Assembly (NCBI GenBank): GCA_023388255.1
Contig: JAEWGO010000015.1
Span: forward strand, 62,001-126,000
Direction of reading: 5' to 3'
DNA: 64,000 nt
Origin: Pseudomonadota bacterium
Lineage (GTDB): Bacteria > Pseudomonadota > Gammaproteobacteria > Xanthomonadales > Rhodanobacteraceae
Numbering within the stretch: position 1 is the stretch's first letter; each line of letters opens with the position of its first letter. Both the position numbers and the translations under genes were made by a program. The notes under the pieces were generated by a model. It made no database searches. It had not been told where the DNA came from and saw only the letters and a list, made by a program, of their open reading frames with translations. Positions 17,587-25,006 of the stretch are shown here, in pieces.

Positions 17587-18330
17587 ATGTCCTTCAAGGA
17601 TCATTTCTCCGGCCACGCCGACCGCTATCGCGAGGCGCGCCCGACCTATCCGGAAGCGCTGTTCGATTGGCTCGCGGCGCAAGCGCCGGCGCGCGACCTG
17701 GCGTGGGATGCCGGCTGCGGCAACGGCCAAGCCAGTGTCGCGCTGGCGACCCGCTTCGTTCGCGTGCACGCGAGCGATCCGAGCGCGAACCAGGTTGCGA
17801 ACGCCGAAGCGCGATCGAACATCGACTACCGCGTCGAACCGGCCGAGCAATGCGCGCTCGCCGATGCCAGCGCCGATCTCGTCACCGTCGCGCAGGCGTT
17901 GCACTGGTTCGATCATGCGCGCTTCAACGCCGAGGTGCGCCGCGTACTCAAGCCGGGCGGCTTGTTCGCAGCATGGTCCTATGCGGATTGTCGTGTGGAT
18001 GCGGCGATCGACGCGGTCAAGGACCATCTCTACGTCGACCTGACCGGGCCGTACTGGACACCCGAGCGGCAGCATGTCGAGGAGGGCTATCGCGCACTGC
18101 CGATGCCGTTCGCGGACATCGCCGTGCCGGCGTTCGCGATGCGGGTCGATTGGAATCTTGCGCAGTACCTCGGCTACCTGCGATCGTGGTCGGCCACGCA
18201 GCGCTACCTGAAGGATCGCGGCGAAGATCCGGTCGCGCTGGTCGAAGTCCCGATGCGCGCCGCATGGGGCGATCCGGCCATGCGGCGGCGGATGCGCTGG
18301 GATTTCCACCTGCGTTGCGCACGCGCCTGA
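17587..18330 (+). CDS. Class I SAM-dependent methyltransferase
   Basis: 247 residues from MSFKDHFSGHADRYREARP, a start typical of small cytosolic methyltransferases. Motif I is LAWDAGCGNGQASVALA, motif II/III HASDPSANQ, and motif post-I SADLVTVAQALHWFDHARF followed by EVRRVLKPGGLFAAWSY. The HWFDH sequence is common in the group annotated as trans-aconitate or generic Methyltransf_11 enzymes. The substrate is unknown. It ends inside a perfect 20-bp palindrome shared with the convergent ArsR gene. Confidence 0.85.
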   Translation: MSFKDHFSGHADRYREARPTYPEALFDWLAAQAPARDLAWDAGCGNGQASVALATRFVRVHASDPSANQVANAEARSNIDYRVEPAEQCALADASADLVTVAQALHWFDHARFNAEVRRVLKPGGLFAAWSYADCRVDAAIDAVKDHLYVDLTGPYWTPERQHVEEGYRALPMPFADIAVPAFAMRVDWNLAQYLGYLRSWSATQRYLKDRGEDPVALVEVPMRAAWGDPAMRRRMRWDFHLRCARA

Positions 18331-18343
18331 ATGCATTCAGGCG
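18324..18343. terminator. Perfect palindrome holding both convergent stop codons
   Basis: CGCCTGAATG (18324-18333) is followed by its exact reverse complement to 18343. The TGA of the methyltransferase (18328-18330) and the stop of the ArsR gene (18337-18339) are in opposite arms. There is no loop or T run, so terminator function is only possible. Confidence 0.4.
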
Positions 18344-19044
18344 GCGAGGCGATGCCAGTCGATGCCGAGCGCGCGCAGGCCGGCGCGGCCGTGCTTGCCG
18401 AGTGCGAGCGTGCGCGCGTCATTGCCGTGGCGCAGCCAGCGCAAATCCAGCAGCCGCTGCAGCAGGTGGCAGCCGAGCGGACCGGCGAGGTGGAAGCGGC
18501 GCTCGGTCCAATCGAGGCAGGCGCGGCCGCGCAATCGCGTGACGTCGTTGCCGGCCTCAATGAGCCCGGCGTCGTGCAGCAGATCAAATCCGGCCCGATG
18601 CAGGCGCACCGAATCGACATCGAGGACGAGCCCGCCGTGTGCGTTCAGGCGCTCGAACAGCGCCACGCCGAGGCGGCCGGCGAGATGCCGGTAGCAACTG
18701 CGCGCCAGCGCCAGCGCAGGATCGGCCTGTGCGATGCGTGCTGTCTGGCGCGGGCTGGAGCGCGCGAACGCGAGCGCTTCGAGCAGGTGCGCAACCTCGT
18801 CGTCTGCGAGGCGGTAGTAGCGATGGCGGCCCTGTTCCAGCACCGCGAGCAGGCCGCCATCGACCAGCTTGCGCAAATGGACGCTGGCCGTCGCCGGCGC
18901 GATCCCGACGAGCAGCGCCAGCTCGGTCGCCGGGCGCGTGCTGCCGTCCAGCAAGGCCAACAGCACGCCGGCACGGGACGGGTCGGCGAGCAAGGCAGCG
19001 ATCTCGGCGAGCTGGAAGCGGGTGACGGGAGCTGTTGCGTTCAT
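18337..19044 (-). CDS. ArsR-type winged-helix transcriptional regulator
   Basis: 235 residues from MNATAPVTRFQLAEIAALLADPSR. Residues about 10-95 form an ArsR winged helix (LLALLDGSTRPATELALLVGIAPATASVHLRKLVDGGLLAVLEQGRHRYYRL). The C-terminal 130 residues are an extra domain with a conserved block (RACLDWTERRFHLAGPLG) seen in longer ArsR relatives; no metal-binding cysteine pair is seen in the helix. It is divergent from an EamA-type exporter with about 150 bases between starts, so it plausibly controls that gene. Longer in-frame starts upstream lack the domain and are not used. Confidence 0.87.
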   Translation of the reverse strand: MNATAPVTRFQLAEIAALLADPSRAGVLLALLDGSTRPATELALLVGIAPATASVHLRKLVDGGLLAVLEQGRHRYYRLADDEVAHLLEALAFARSSPRQTARIAQADPALALARSCYRHLAGRLGVALFERLNAHGGLVLDVDSVRLHRAGFDLLHDAGLIEAGNDVTRLRGRACLDWTERRFHLAGPLGCHLLQRLLDLRWLRHGNDARTLALGKHGRAGLRALGIDWHRLAA

Positions 19045-19195
19045 GCCGCGCAGCCTAACGCGCCACCGCCAATGCTGCTTCATCGACGGACGAAGCAGCA
19101 GGCGGTTGGAAAACCCGATCATCGTCGCCATGTCGGCGCGACCGCTTCAGCCCCCCTGCGCTCCGACCGACCGCGGCGCCCGAAGGAGAAACCGC

Positions 19196-20104
19196 GTGAC
19201 CCAGATGCAGGCGCAGGACCCGATTGCGAGCCCGTCCTCGATGCGCGACTGGCAGACGCCGCTCGAGCTGCTCGTACTCGGCGCGATCTGGGGCGGTTCG
19301 TTCCTGTTCATGCGCGTCGCCGCGAAGGATTTCGGTGCATTTGCGTTGGTCGAAGTGCGCATCGTGCTCGGCGCGCTGATCCTGCTGCCGTTCCTGTGGC
19401 GCGCGCGCGCAATGCTTACCCGCCGGCATTGGCGCTCCTTCGCGATCATCGGCGCATTGAATTCGGCGATCCCGTTTTCGCTGTTTGCCTGGGGCGCGGC
19501 GCGTGCGCCGGCCGGTGTCGGTGCGATCGCCAACAGCATGACCGTGCTGTTCACCGCGTTGATCGCGTTCCTCGTCTACGGCGACCGCATCGGCATGCGC
19601 CGCGCAGTTGCGCTGTTCGCCGGCTTCGTCGGCGTCGTCGTGCTCGCCAGCGGCAAGACGCAGGGCGAGAGCATCGGTGCGGCCGCATTGGCCGGCACGC
19701 TGGCCTCGCTCTGCTACGGCTTCGCAGTGAACTTCACCAAGCGCTGGCTGGCCGGCGTGCCGCCGCTGGTCGCAGTTGCCGGCACCCTGAGCTGCGCCGC
19801 CGTGATGCTCGCGCCGTTCGCGTTTGCCACTTGGCCGACGATGTCGCCTCCGTTGAAATCCTGGCTCGCCGCGACATCGCTCGGCGTGCTCTGCACGGGA
19901 CTCGCCTACGCGCTGTTCTTTCGCCTGATCCAGCGCGTCAGCGCCTCGCGTGCATCGACCAACACGTATCTGGTGCCACTGTTCGGCGTCGGCTGGGCAT
20001 GGCTGCTGCTCGGCGAACAGCCGACCCCGACGATGCTGCTTGCCGGTGCGCTGATCCTCGGCAGCGTGATCGTCAGCCAGCGCGAAGCCGCAGCGCCGCG
20101 CTGA
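19196..20104 (+). CDS. EamA/DMT family metabolite exporter
   Basis: 302 residues with ten hydrophobic helices, in the two-EamA-repeat plan of RhtA/YdcZ-like inner-membrane exporters. The first repeat has LVLGAIWGGSFLFMRVAAKDFG, the second GTLASLCYGFAVNFTKRW and YLVPLFGVGWAWLLLGEQPT. The start is GTG 19196, set by AAGGAG at 19183-19188; the longer open frame upstream crosses the ArsR gene. Substrate cannot be told; amino acids or related metabolites are usual. Likely controlled by the divergent ArsR-type gene. Confidence 0.88.
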   Translation: MTQMQAQDPIASPSSMRDWQTPLELLVLGAIWGGSFLFMRVAAKDFGAFALVEVRIVLGALILLPFLWRARAMLTRRHWRSFAIIGALNSAIPFSLFAWGAARAPAGVGAIANSMTVLFTALIAFLVYGDRIGMRRAVALFAGFVGVVVLASGKTQGESIGAAALAGTLASLCYGFAVNFTKRWLAGVPPLVAVAGTLSCAAVMLAPFAFATWPTMSPPLKSWLAATSLGVLCTGLAYALFFRLIQRVSASRASTNTYLVPLFGVGWAWLLLGEQPTPTMLLAGALILGSVIVSQREAAAPR

Positions 20105-20112
20105 CGCGCCGC

Positions 20113-20472
20113 CTACTTGTCTTCCTGCAGGATGCTGTTGCCCGCACCGGTCTGGCTGAACTTCGGCGCGCTGCCCTTCTTCCAGAACACCTTGTTGTCG
20201 GTGCCTTCCACAGTCGCAGACTGGATCGCATCGACATGGACCACGTTGCCGGAACCGACGACTTCCAGTGATCCGCAGTCACCGTACAGCGAAACCTGGT
20301 TGTTCGAGCCGGTCAATTTGATCGCATCGTTGCCGCCGCATTCGCGCACGAGGGTCTGGTCGACTCCGCCGAGTTCATAGCTCGCGGTGCTGCTCACGGT
20401 GGATTGGGCGCGCACGGACGCGCCGGTGAAGCAGGTCAGAGCAGCAGCAGTGAAGACCAAGGCGTGGCGCAT
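20113..20472 (-). CDS. DUF3060 secreted protein
   Basis: 119 residues with a signal peptide (MRHALVFTAAALTCFTGASV, cleavage after VRA). The mature part is a short beta-helix-like repeat with the DUF3060 pattern: AIKLTGSNNQVSLYGDCGSLEVVGSGNVVHVDAI ladders, in which Asn-rich turns recur every 16-20 residues. The function of the family is unknown. AGGAG 7 nt upstream supports the start. It follows the EamA gene convergently with 8 bases between stops. Confidence 0.85.
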   Translation of the reverse strand: MRHALVFTAAALTCFTGASVRAQSTVSSTASYELGGVDQTLVRECGGNDAIKLTGSNNQVSLYGDCGSLEVVGSGNVVHVDAIQSATVEGTDNKVFWKKGSAPKFSQTGAGNSILQEDK

Positions 20473-20598
20473 GACGGACTCCTTCGACGTGTCGGACGCC
20501 GCTGTTTAACACAAATCGGAGACCGCTACGGAGATCTCGCACGCGTTCCTGGAGGGCCTCGGTGGATCCGCCGGCAACGACTCCGCCGATGAGGGATG

Positions 20599-22515
20599 TC
20601 ACTGGCGGTCGTAGCGGATCAGGCGCGTCGTGGGATTGAAGACGACCGGTGGTGGAGGTGGAGGTACGTCATCGCCGTCGTCCGGAGCGATATTGACGTT
20701 CTCCAGCACCCAGCGGTTTGCACCGGTTGCGTGCACGAGTTCCCAGCCACGCCGCTCATAGAGGAACGGGGAGCCATTGTATGGATACCACCACTCGAAC
20801 AGCAATCGCCCCGCGTCGTTGCCGGTTGCCATGCTCCAGGTTCCCGTCCAGAGTGTGGATCCACTCTCTCGCGTGCCGGTGCCGTTGGCTTCGAAGGTGA
20901 ACATCAGGGAGGTACGACATGCACCGAGGTCGCTGTATGGCCCCAGGCACGTGTCTCCCGGCAAGCGGCTGCGCCAGCTGCCGACCACGGTTGCTGCAGT
21001 AAGCGCACCGGCGTCGGCCGGAATCAGCAGCCCGGTCACGATATTCTCGAAGTTCGCGCCGGTGACGTGCATGCGCACGCGCCATACGTCCGGCTCTTCC
21101 TCGTTGAAGAAGCGGAATTCGGCATGGCGACCGTTGCTGTCGATGGCAAAGGAATCAGGTGAGGTGACCTGAAATGTGAATGGCTGACCCGAACGCTCGG
21201 CGTTGCCGTCAGCGACGCCGAACGCATGGATATCGTAGCCGTGCAAGCTGGCATCGACCGACGCATCCTGTGGCCGGGAAAGGGGAGATGGCAGGACGAA
21301 CCTGCTTCCTGCCAAGCTCGGTACAGTACCCAGAAGCGCCGGAGGCAGAGGGTTGCTGGCCGATACTGCAGGCATCAAGGACCGATAGTAGGGGGTATAA
21401 CTGTCCGGGATCTCCGGATTGTCGGGGTACACAGTTCGGCGATCGTCCGACGATACGAATTCGACTTGCCCTCCTGCTCCTTGGGTCAGACGGAAATAGA
21501 TACTGGTTGCTTCCTCGCGTGTCGGCACGGGCGTATTCGAGCCGTCGACGTACCTCCACGATGGAAAGGAATAGAAGACGCCTCCATCCTCAGGCGTCAG
21601 TTCATAGCCTCCGTCAGGCAACCGAATGGCCGTCGCTGCTACTGCCTGGGTATTCCCGGCGTATCCCGTCAGCACTGTTGCACCGGTCTCGTTCGGGGCA
21701 ATTCCACCGACGTCTTCCGCAGTAGTGCCGAACGCATCGACTGCGGAATACAGCTCGCCCGGAGCCCACGCAACCGGCGGGAACATCCGTGCATCCAGCG
21801 GCAGATTCGCCGTCACATCACAGAAGTCGGACGTCGGTGCCGCAGAGCAATTGGCGGTTTCGCCGAGCGTTCGGTAGCTGGAACGCAGGGTCTTGGAAGG
21901 CGCGAGCGCCGACACGGCTGCGAACGTGTCGTCGGCACCGTCGGGCAACACCAGCGCCCCGCGCGCGACGAGTGCCAATGCGGACACCAGATCGTCGGTC
22001 ACCTGTTGCCGGCTGCGCACGGCGCGCCAGAACGTTGCCGCGTCGGTGATCGGTTGCCAGCCGTTGAACGCGCGTGCCGCGGCCGTGGCGACCGTACTGC
22101 GCGGACTCAAATGGACGAACGGATCGTCGGCGAAGCCAACGCGGTAGCGGTCTCCGCCAAGCTCCAGCAGGCGTGAAGCCGGACCCAACGGGCTCGCCCA
22201 TACCAGATGCGATTGCGTGCCCGTGCCGCGGGCAACCAGTTCGACGATTGCGCCCGGATCAATCTGGTCAACTTCGAGGCCGATCTGGAACGTGCCATCG
22301 GCGGAACTGGTGGCGCTCGCCACCATCTCGCCGAAATGCGCTTCGACGCGCGCTTTCGCAAGTGGACCGGGATAGCCGGCGCTCCCTTCGATGACCAGCG
22401 CCTGGGTAAAGCCGCTGCGGAAGATGCGATCCGGCGGCGTGGCTGCGTGGAGCAGCGGTGTAGCGAATGCAGCCAAGACCATCCAAGCCTGGAGTGAGCC
22501 ATCCCTAAGCCGCAT
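20599..22515 (-). CDS. Large exported protein with IFRSGF motif after the signal peptide
   Basis: 638 residues. ATG 22515 is chosen because GGAGGG (22523-22528 on the plus coordinates) lies 7 nt away; ATGs at 22521 and 22536 are less well placed. The signal peptide ends LLHAATPP and is followed at once by DRIFRSGF, the motif that other exported proteins here carry at their C-terminus. The protein then has a carboxypeptidase-regulatory-like strand block (VEAHFGEMVASATSSADGTFQIGL), a region around FVHLSPRSTVATAAARAF, and a C-terminal lipocalin-like part (VVGSWRSRL, LMFTFEANGTGTRES, WTGTWSM) before a PPPPPPVVFNPTTRLIRYDRQ-like end. I do not recognise a named function. Confidence 0.68.
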   Translation of the reverse strand: MRLRDGSLQAWMVLAAFATPLLHAATPPDRIFRSGFTQALVIEGSAGYPGPLAKARVEAHFGEMVASATSSADGTFQIGLEVDQIDPGAIVELVARGTGTQSHLVWASPLGPASRLLELGGDRYRVGFADDPFVHLSPRSTVATAAARAFNGWQPITDAATFWRAVRSRQQVTDDLVSALALVARGALVLPDGADDTFAAVSALAPSKTLRSSYRTLGETANCSAAPTSDFCDVTANLPLDARMFPPVAWAPGELYSAVDAFGTTAEDVGGIAPNETGATVLTGYAGNTQAVAATAIRLPDGGYELTPEDGGVFYSFPSWRYVDGSNTPVPTREEATSIYFRLTQGAGGQVEFVSSDDRRTVYPDNPEIPDSYTPYYRSLMPAVSASNPLPPALLGTVPSLAGSRFVLPSPLSRPQDASVDASLHGYDIHAFGVADGNAERSGQPFTFQVTSPDSFAIDSNGRHAEFRFFNEEEPDVWRVRMHVTGANFENIVTGLLIPADAGALTAATVVGSWRSRLPGDTCLGPYSDLGACRTSLMFTFEANGTGTRESGSTLWTGTWSMATGNDAGRLLFEWWYPYNGSPFLYERRGWELVHATGANRWVLENVNIAPDDGDDVPPPPPPVVFNPTTRLIRYDRQ

Positions 22516-22756
22516 ATCCATACCCTCCAGCTCCATCGACGCGTGACTATAGCGCATCAGTGCGCTGCGCCGGTTCGTCAACTGCGGCCTGATGCGCCGA
22601 ATCTTGTTCCTCGGGGAATGGACAAGCGGCGGGGGTCCAATGAGTCCTGTTCACGCCTGAGTCCATCGCTCATTGAGCTTTCGAATAAGGCCCTGCGTTG
22701 CGGTGGTCGACGTGACGACGAGGTAAGCGCTTTCCTCGTTCTGAGTTCCAGCCCCC

Positions 22757-23821
22757 TCAGCGATTTGTCAGCTGGATCTCGATGCGCCGGTTCCGTGCAT
22801 ACGCTTCCGGCGTATCGGCCGTATCCAGTGGCTGAAACGAGCCGAAGCCGTTCGCCGACAGGCGATGTGCCGGGATGCCCTGGACGACGAGGTACTTCAC
22901 GATCGCGACGGCGCGCGCGGTCGACAGCTCCCAGTTCGACGGGAACTGCATGGTGTGGATCGGACGCTGATCGGTATGGCCGTCGATGCGCAGCACCCAG
23001 TCGATGCTGGAAGGAATCTCCGCGGACACTTCGCGCACCGTGTCGGCCAGCGTCGCCAGCCGCGCCTGCGCCTCGGCACCGAGTTCGGCCGAGCTGGAAT
23101 CGAACAGGATGTCGGTCGGCACCACGAAGCGGTCGCCGACCACCTTCACGTCGCTGCGATTGCCGAGCGCGGCGCGCAGCTTGCCGAAGAACTCCGACCG
23201 GTAGCGTTCCAGCTCGCCGACCTTGTTCGCCAGCGCGATGTTGAGCTGCTTGCCGAGGTCGGCGATCTTCGCGTCCTTCGTCTTCACGTCCTTGTCGGCG
23301 ATGTCGAGCGCGGCCTGGATCCGGCCGAGCTGCTCGTTCAGCGCGGCGAGCTGGCGGTTCAGCAGTTCCACCTGCGCGGCGGCGGCGGAGGTCAGGTCGG
23401 TCTGCTTGACCAGATCCTGTTTCGACGAATCCAGTTGTGCGGCCATGCTAGCGACCTGCGCTTCGAGCTGCTGCTTCAGTGCTGTCAATGCGGCGATATC
23501 GGCGTTGAGTTTCGCCGCTTCGCTGGTGGCCGCATCGCGTTCGCTGCTGGCGGCGCCGAGCGAAGCGGCGAGTTCCTTCGCGCGCGCATCGAGTGCGACC
23601 TTCTGTTCCTCGCTCAGCGACAGTGTCTTGGCCAGCTCCGCGACTCTCGCGTTCAGCGCATCGAGCGCGCGATTCTTGCCGGCCAGCGAATCGGACAGCA
23701 CGAACTGGCCGATCGCGAAGATCAGCAGCACGAAGATCATGACCATGATCAGCGAGGTCAGCGCATCGACGAAGCCGGGCCAGATGTCGAACGCGGCGCG
23801 TCGCCGCCGCAATGTGCTCAT
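22757..23821 (-). CDS. MotB/OmpA-type peptidoglycan-binding stator-like protein
   Basis: 354 residues. One N-terminal membrane helix carries the proton-site aspartate, Asp19 in PGFVDALTSL. A long coiled coil (about 50-200) follows, then an OmpA/MotB domain (about 245-354) with VPTDILFDSSSAEL, LRIDGHTDQRPI, NWELSTARAVAIVKYL and ARNRRIEIQLTNR, which grips peptidoglycan. With the upstream MotA-like gene, overlapping it by ATGA, it should form a proton-driven inner-membrane motor. The coiled coil is much longer than in flagellar MotB. The pair resembles ZorAB and the TolQR/ExbBD group rather than flagellar stators; there are no flagellar genes nearby. Confidence 0.88.
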   Translation of the reverse strand: MSTLRRRRAAFDIWPGFVDALTSLIMVMIFVLLIFAIGQFVLSDSLAGKNRALDALNARVAELAKTLSLSEEQKVALDARAKELAASLGAASSERDAATSEAAKLNADIAALTALKQQLEAQVASMAAQLDSSKQDLVKQTDLTSAAAAQVELLNRQLAALNEQLGRIQAALDIADKDVKTKDAKIADLGKQLNIALANKVGELERYRSEFFGKLRAALGNRSDVKVVGDRFVVPTDILFDSSSAELGAEAQARLATLADTVREVSAEIPSSIDWVLRIDGHTDQRPIHTMQFPSNWELSTARAVAIVKYLVVQGIPAHRLSANGFGSFQPLDTADTPEAYARNRRIEIQLTNR

Positions 23822-24924
23822 CGCCGCGGCTCGCGCTCGGCGACCATGCGCTCACCGAAAGCCGGCGCTGCCGCGCGCGGGCGCTGGCCATCGAGCGCGG
23901 CGGCTATCGTGCGCGAGAGCAGGCGCAGTTCGCTGCGCAGGTCATCGGAGAATTGCGCAGCCGGCTGGCTCTGCGCGGCAAGTTGGCGCAGCACGCTCTT
24001 GAGTTCTTCCTGTGTCTGTGCGCCGGCCTGGCGCTCGCGCGCATCGCGGCCGAGCAAGTCGGTCAGGCGGCCGAGTTGCGCGCCGAGTTCGCCGAGCTGC
24101 TGGTTCGCGCCGTGGCGTTCGCGCTCGCTCTCGACGATCGCGCGCTGCATGCGGTCGAGACCGTCGGCGGTCTGTTCGAGCAACGCCTGCACGTAGGCCG
24201 GCACCGACGCATCGGTTTCGAGCGCGGAACCGGACGACAGCCGCGTCATGCCGGACAGCCATTCCTCCAGTTCATTGTGGAAGCGGTTCTGCGCGTGCCC
24301 GGCCTGCAGGTCGAGGAAACCGATCACCAGCGAACTGGCGAGTCCGAACAGCGAGGTCGAGAAGCTCGTCGACATGCCGCCGAGCGGTTGTTTCAGGTTT
24401 TCCTTCAGCGCGCCGAACATCGTCACCGCGTCGTTGCCGACATTCAGCGTGCCGATGATGTCGGACACCGAGCGGATCGTGACCAGCAGCCCCCAGAACG
24501 TGCCGAGCAGGCCCAGGAAGATCGCCAGCCCGATCAGATAGCGCGAGAGATCACGCGATTCCTCCAGCCGCACCTGCACGCTGTCGAGGATGGTGCGCAT
24601 CGATGGCGCCGACAGCGCCGTGCGGCCACGCTCGTGGCCGTCGAGCATGCGCGCCATCGGCGCGAGCAGGCGCGGCTGGCCGACCGCGCGCTGCTCGGGA
24701 TTCGAGCGCTTGAACGATTCGATCCAGGCTACCTCGCGCGACAGCACCAACACCTGGCGCAGATTCACGATGATGCCCGCCGCGAGCACGGCGAGGATCA
24801 CGCCGTTGAAGAATGGATTCGCCGCGAAGATCGCCGCCAGCCGCGGCGCCAGCAGCGCGCCGAGCACACCGACGCCGACGAGGAACGCAATCATCCAGGG
24901 CAGGACACGTTGTGGATTGCTCAT
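23818..24924 (-). CDS. MotA/TolQ/ExbB-type proton channel protein
   Basis: 368 residues. Hydrophobic helices lie at about 8-30 and 40-60 and, after a cytoplasmic stretch, at about 130-155 (YLIGLAIFLGLLGTFWGLLVT) and 180-210 (GMSTSFSTSLFGLASSLVIGF), which are the conserved MotA/TolQ channel helices. A long cytoplasmic C-terminal tail is predicted helical (LEEWLSGMTRL, QLGELGAQLGRLTDLLG, SDDLRSELRLLSRTI). It is in an operon with the MotB-like gene (4-base overlap) and 82 bases downstream of hrpB. Function outside flagella is unknown; the C-terminal coiled tail is reminiscent of ZorA. Confidence 0.87.
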   Translation of the reverse strand: MSNPQRVLPWMIAFLVGVGVLGALLAPRLAAIFAANPFFNGVILAVLAAGIIVNLRQVLVLSREVAWIESFKRSNPEQRAVGQPRLLAPMARMLDGHERGRTALSAPSMRTILDSVQVRLEESRDLSRYLIGLAIFLGLLGTFWGLLVTIRSVSDIIGTLNVGNDAVTMFGALKENLKQPLGGMSTSFSTSLFGLASSLVIGFLDLQAGHAQNRFHNELEEWLSGMTRLSSGSALETDASVPAYVQALLEQTADGLDRMQRAIVESERERHGANQQLGELGAQLGRLTDLLGRDARERQAGAQTQEELKSVLRQLAAQSQPAAQFSDDLRSELRLLSRTIAAALDGQRPRAAAPAFGERMVAEREPRR

Positions 24925-25006
24925 GGCGGACTCTTTCAGTGGTTCAGGAACAGATGCAGTCGGACTGCGACAGGTTGCGTGGACGAATGGTTCCGGCGTC
25001 GCCGCC

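Noticed and set aside
22757..24924. Flagellar motor genes motA/motB
   Set aside because: The coiled coil and tail are too long and there are no flagellar genes nearby; called a stator-like pair instead.
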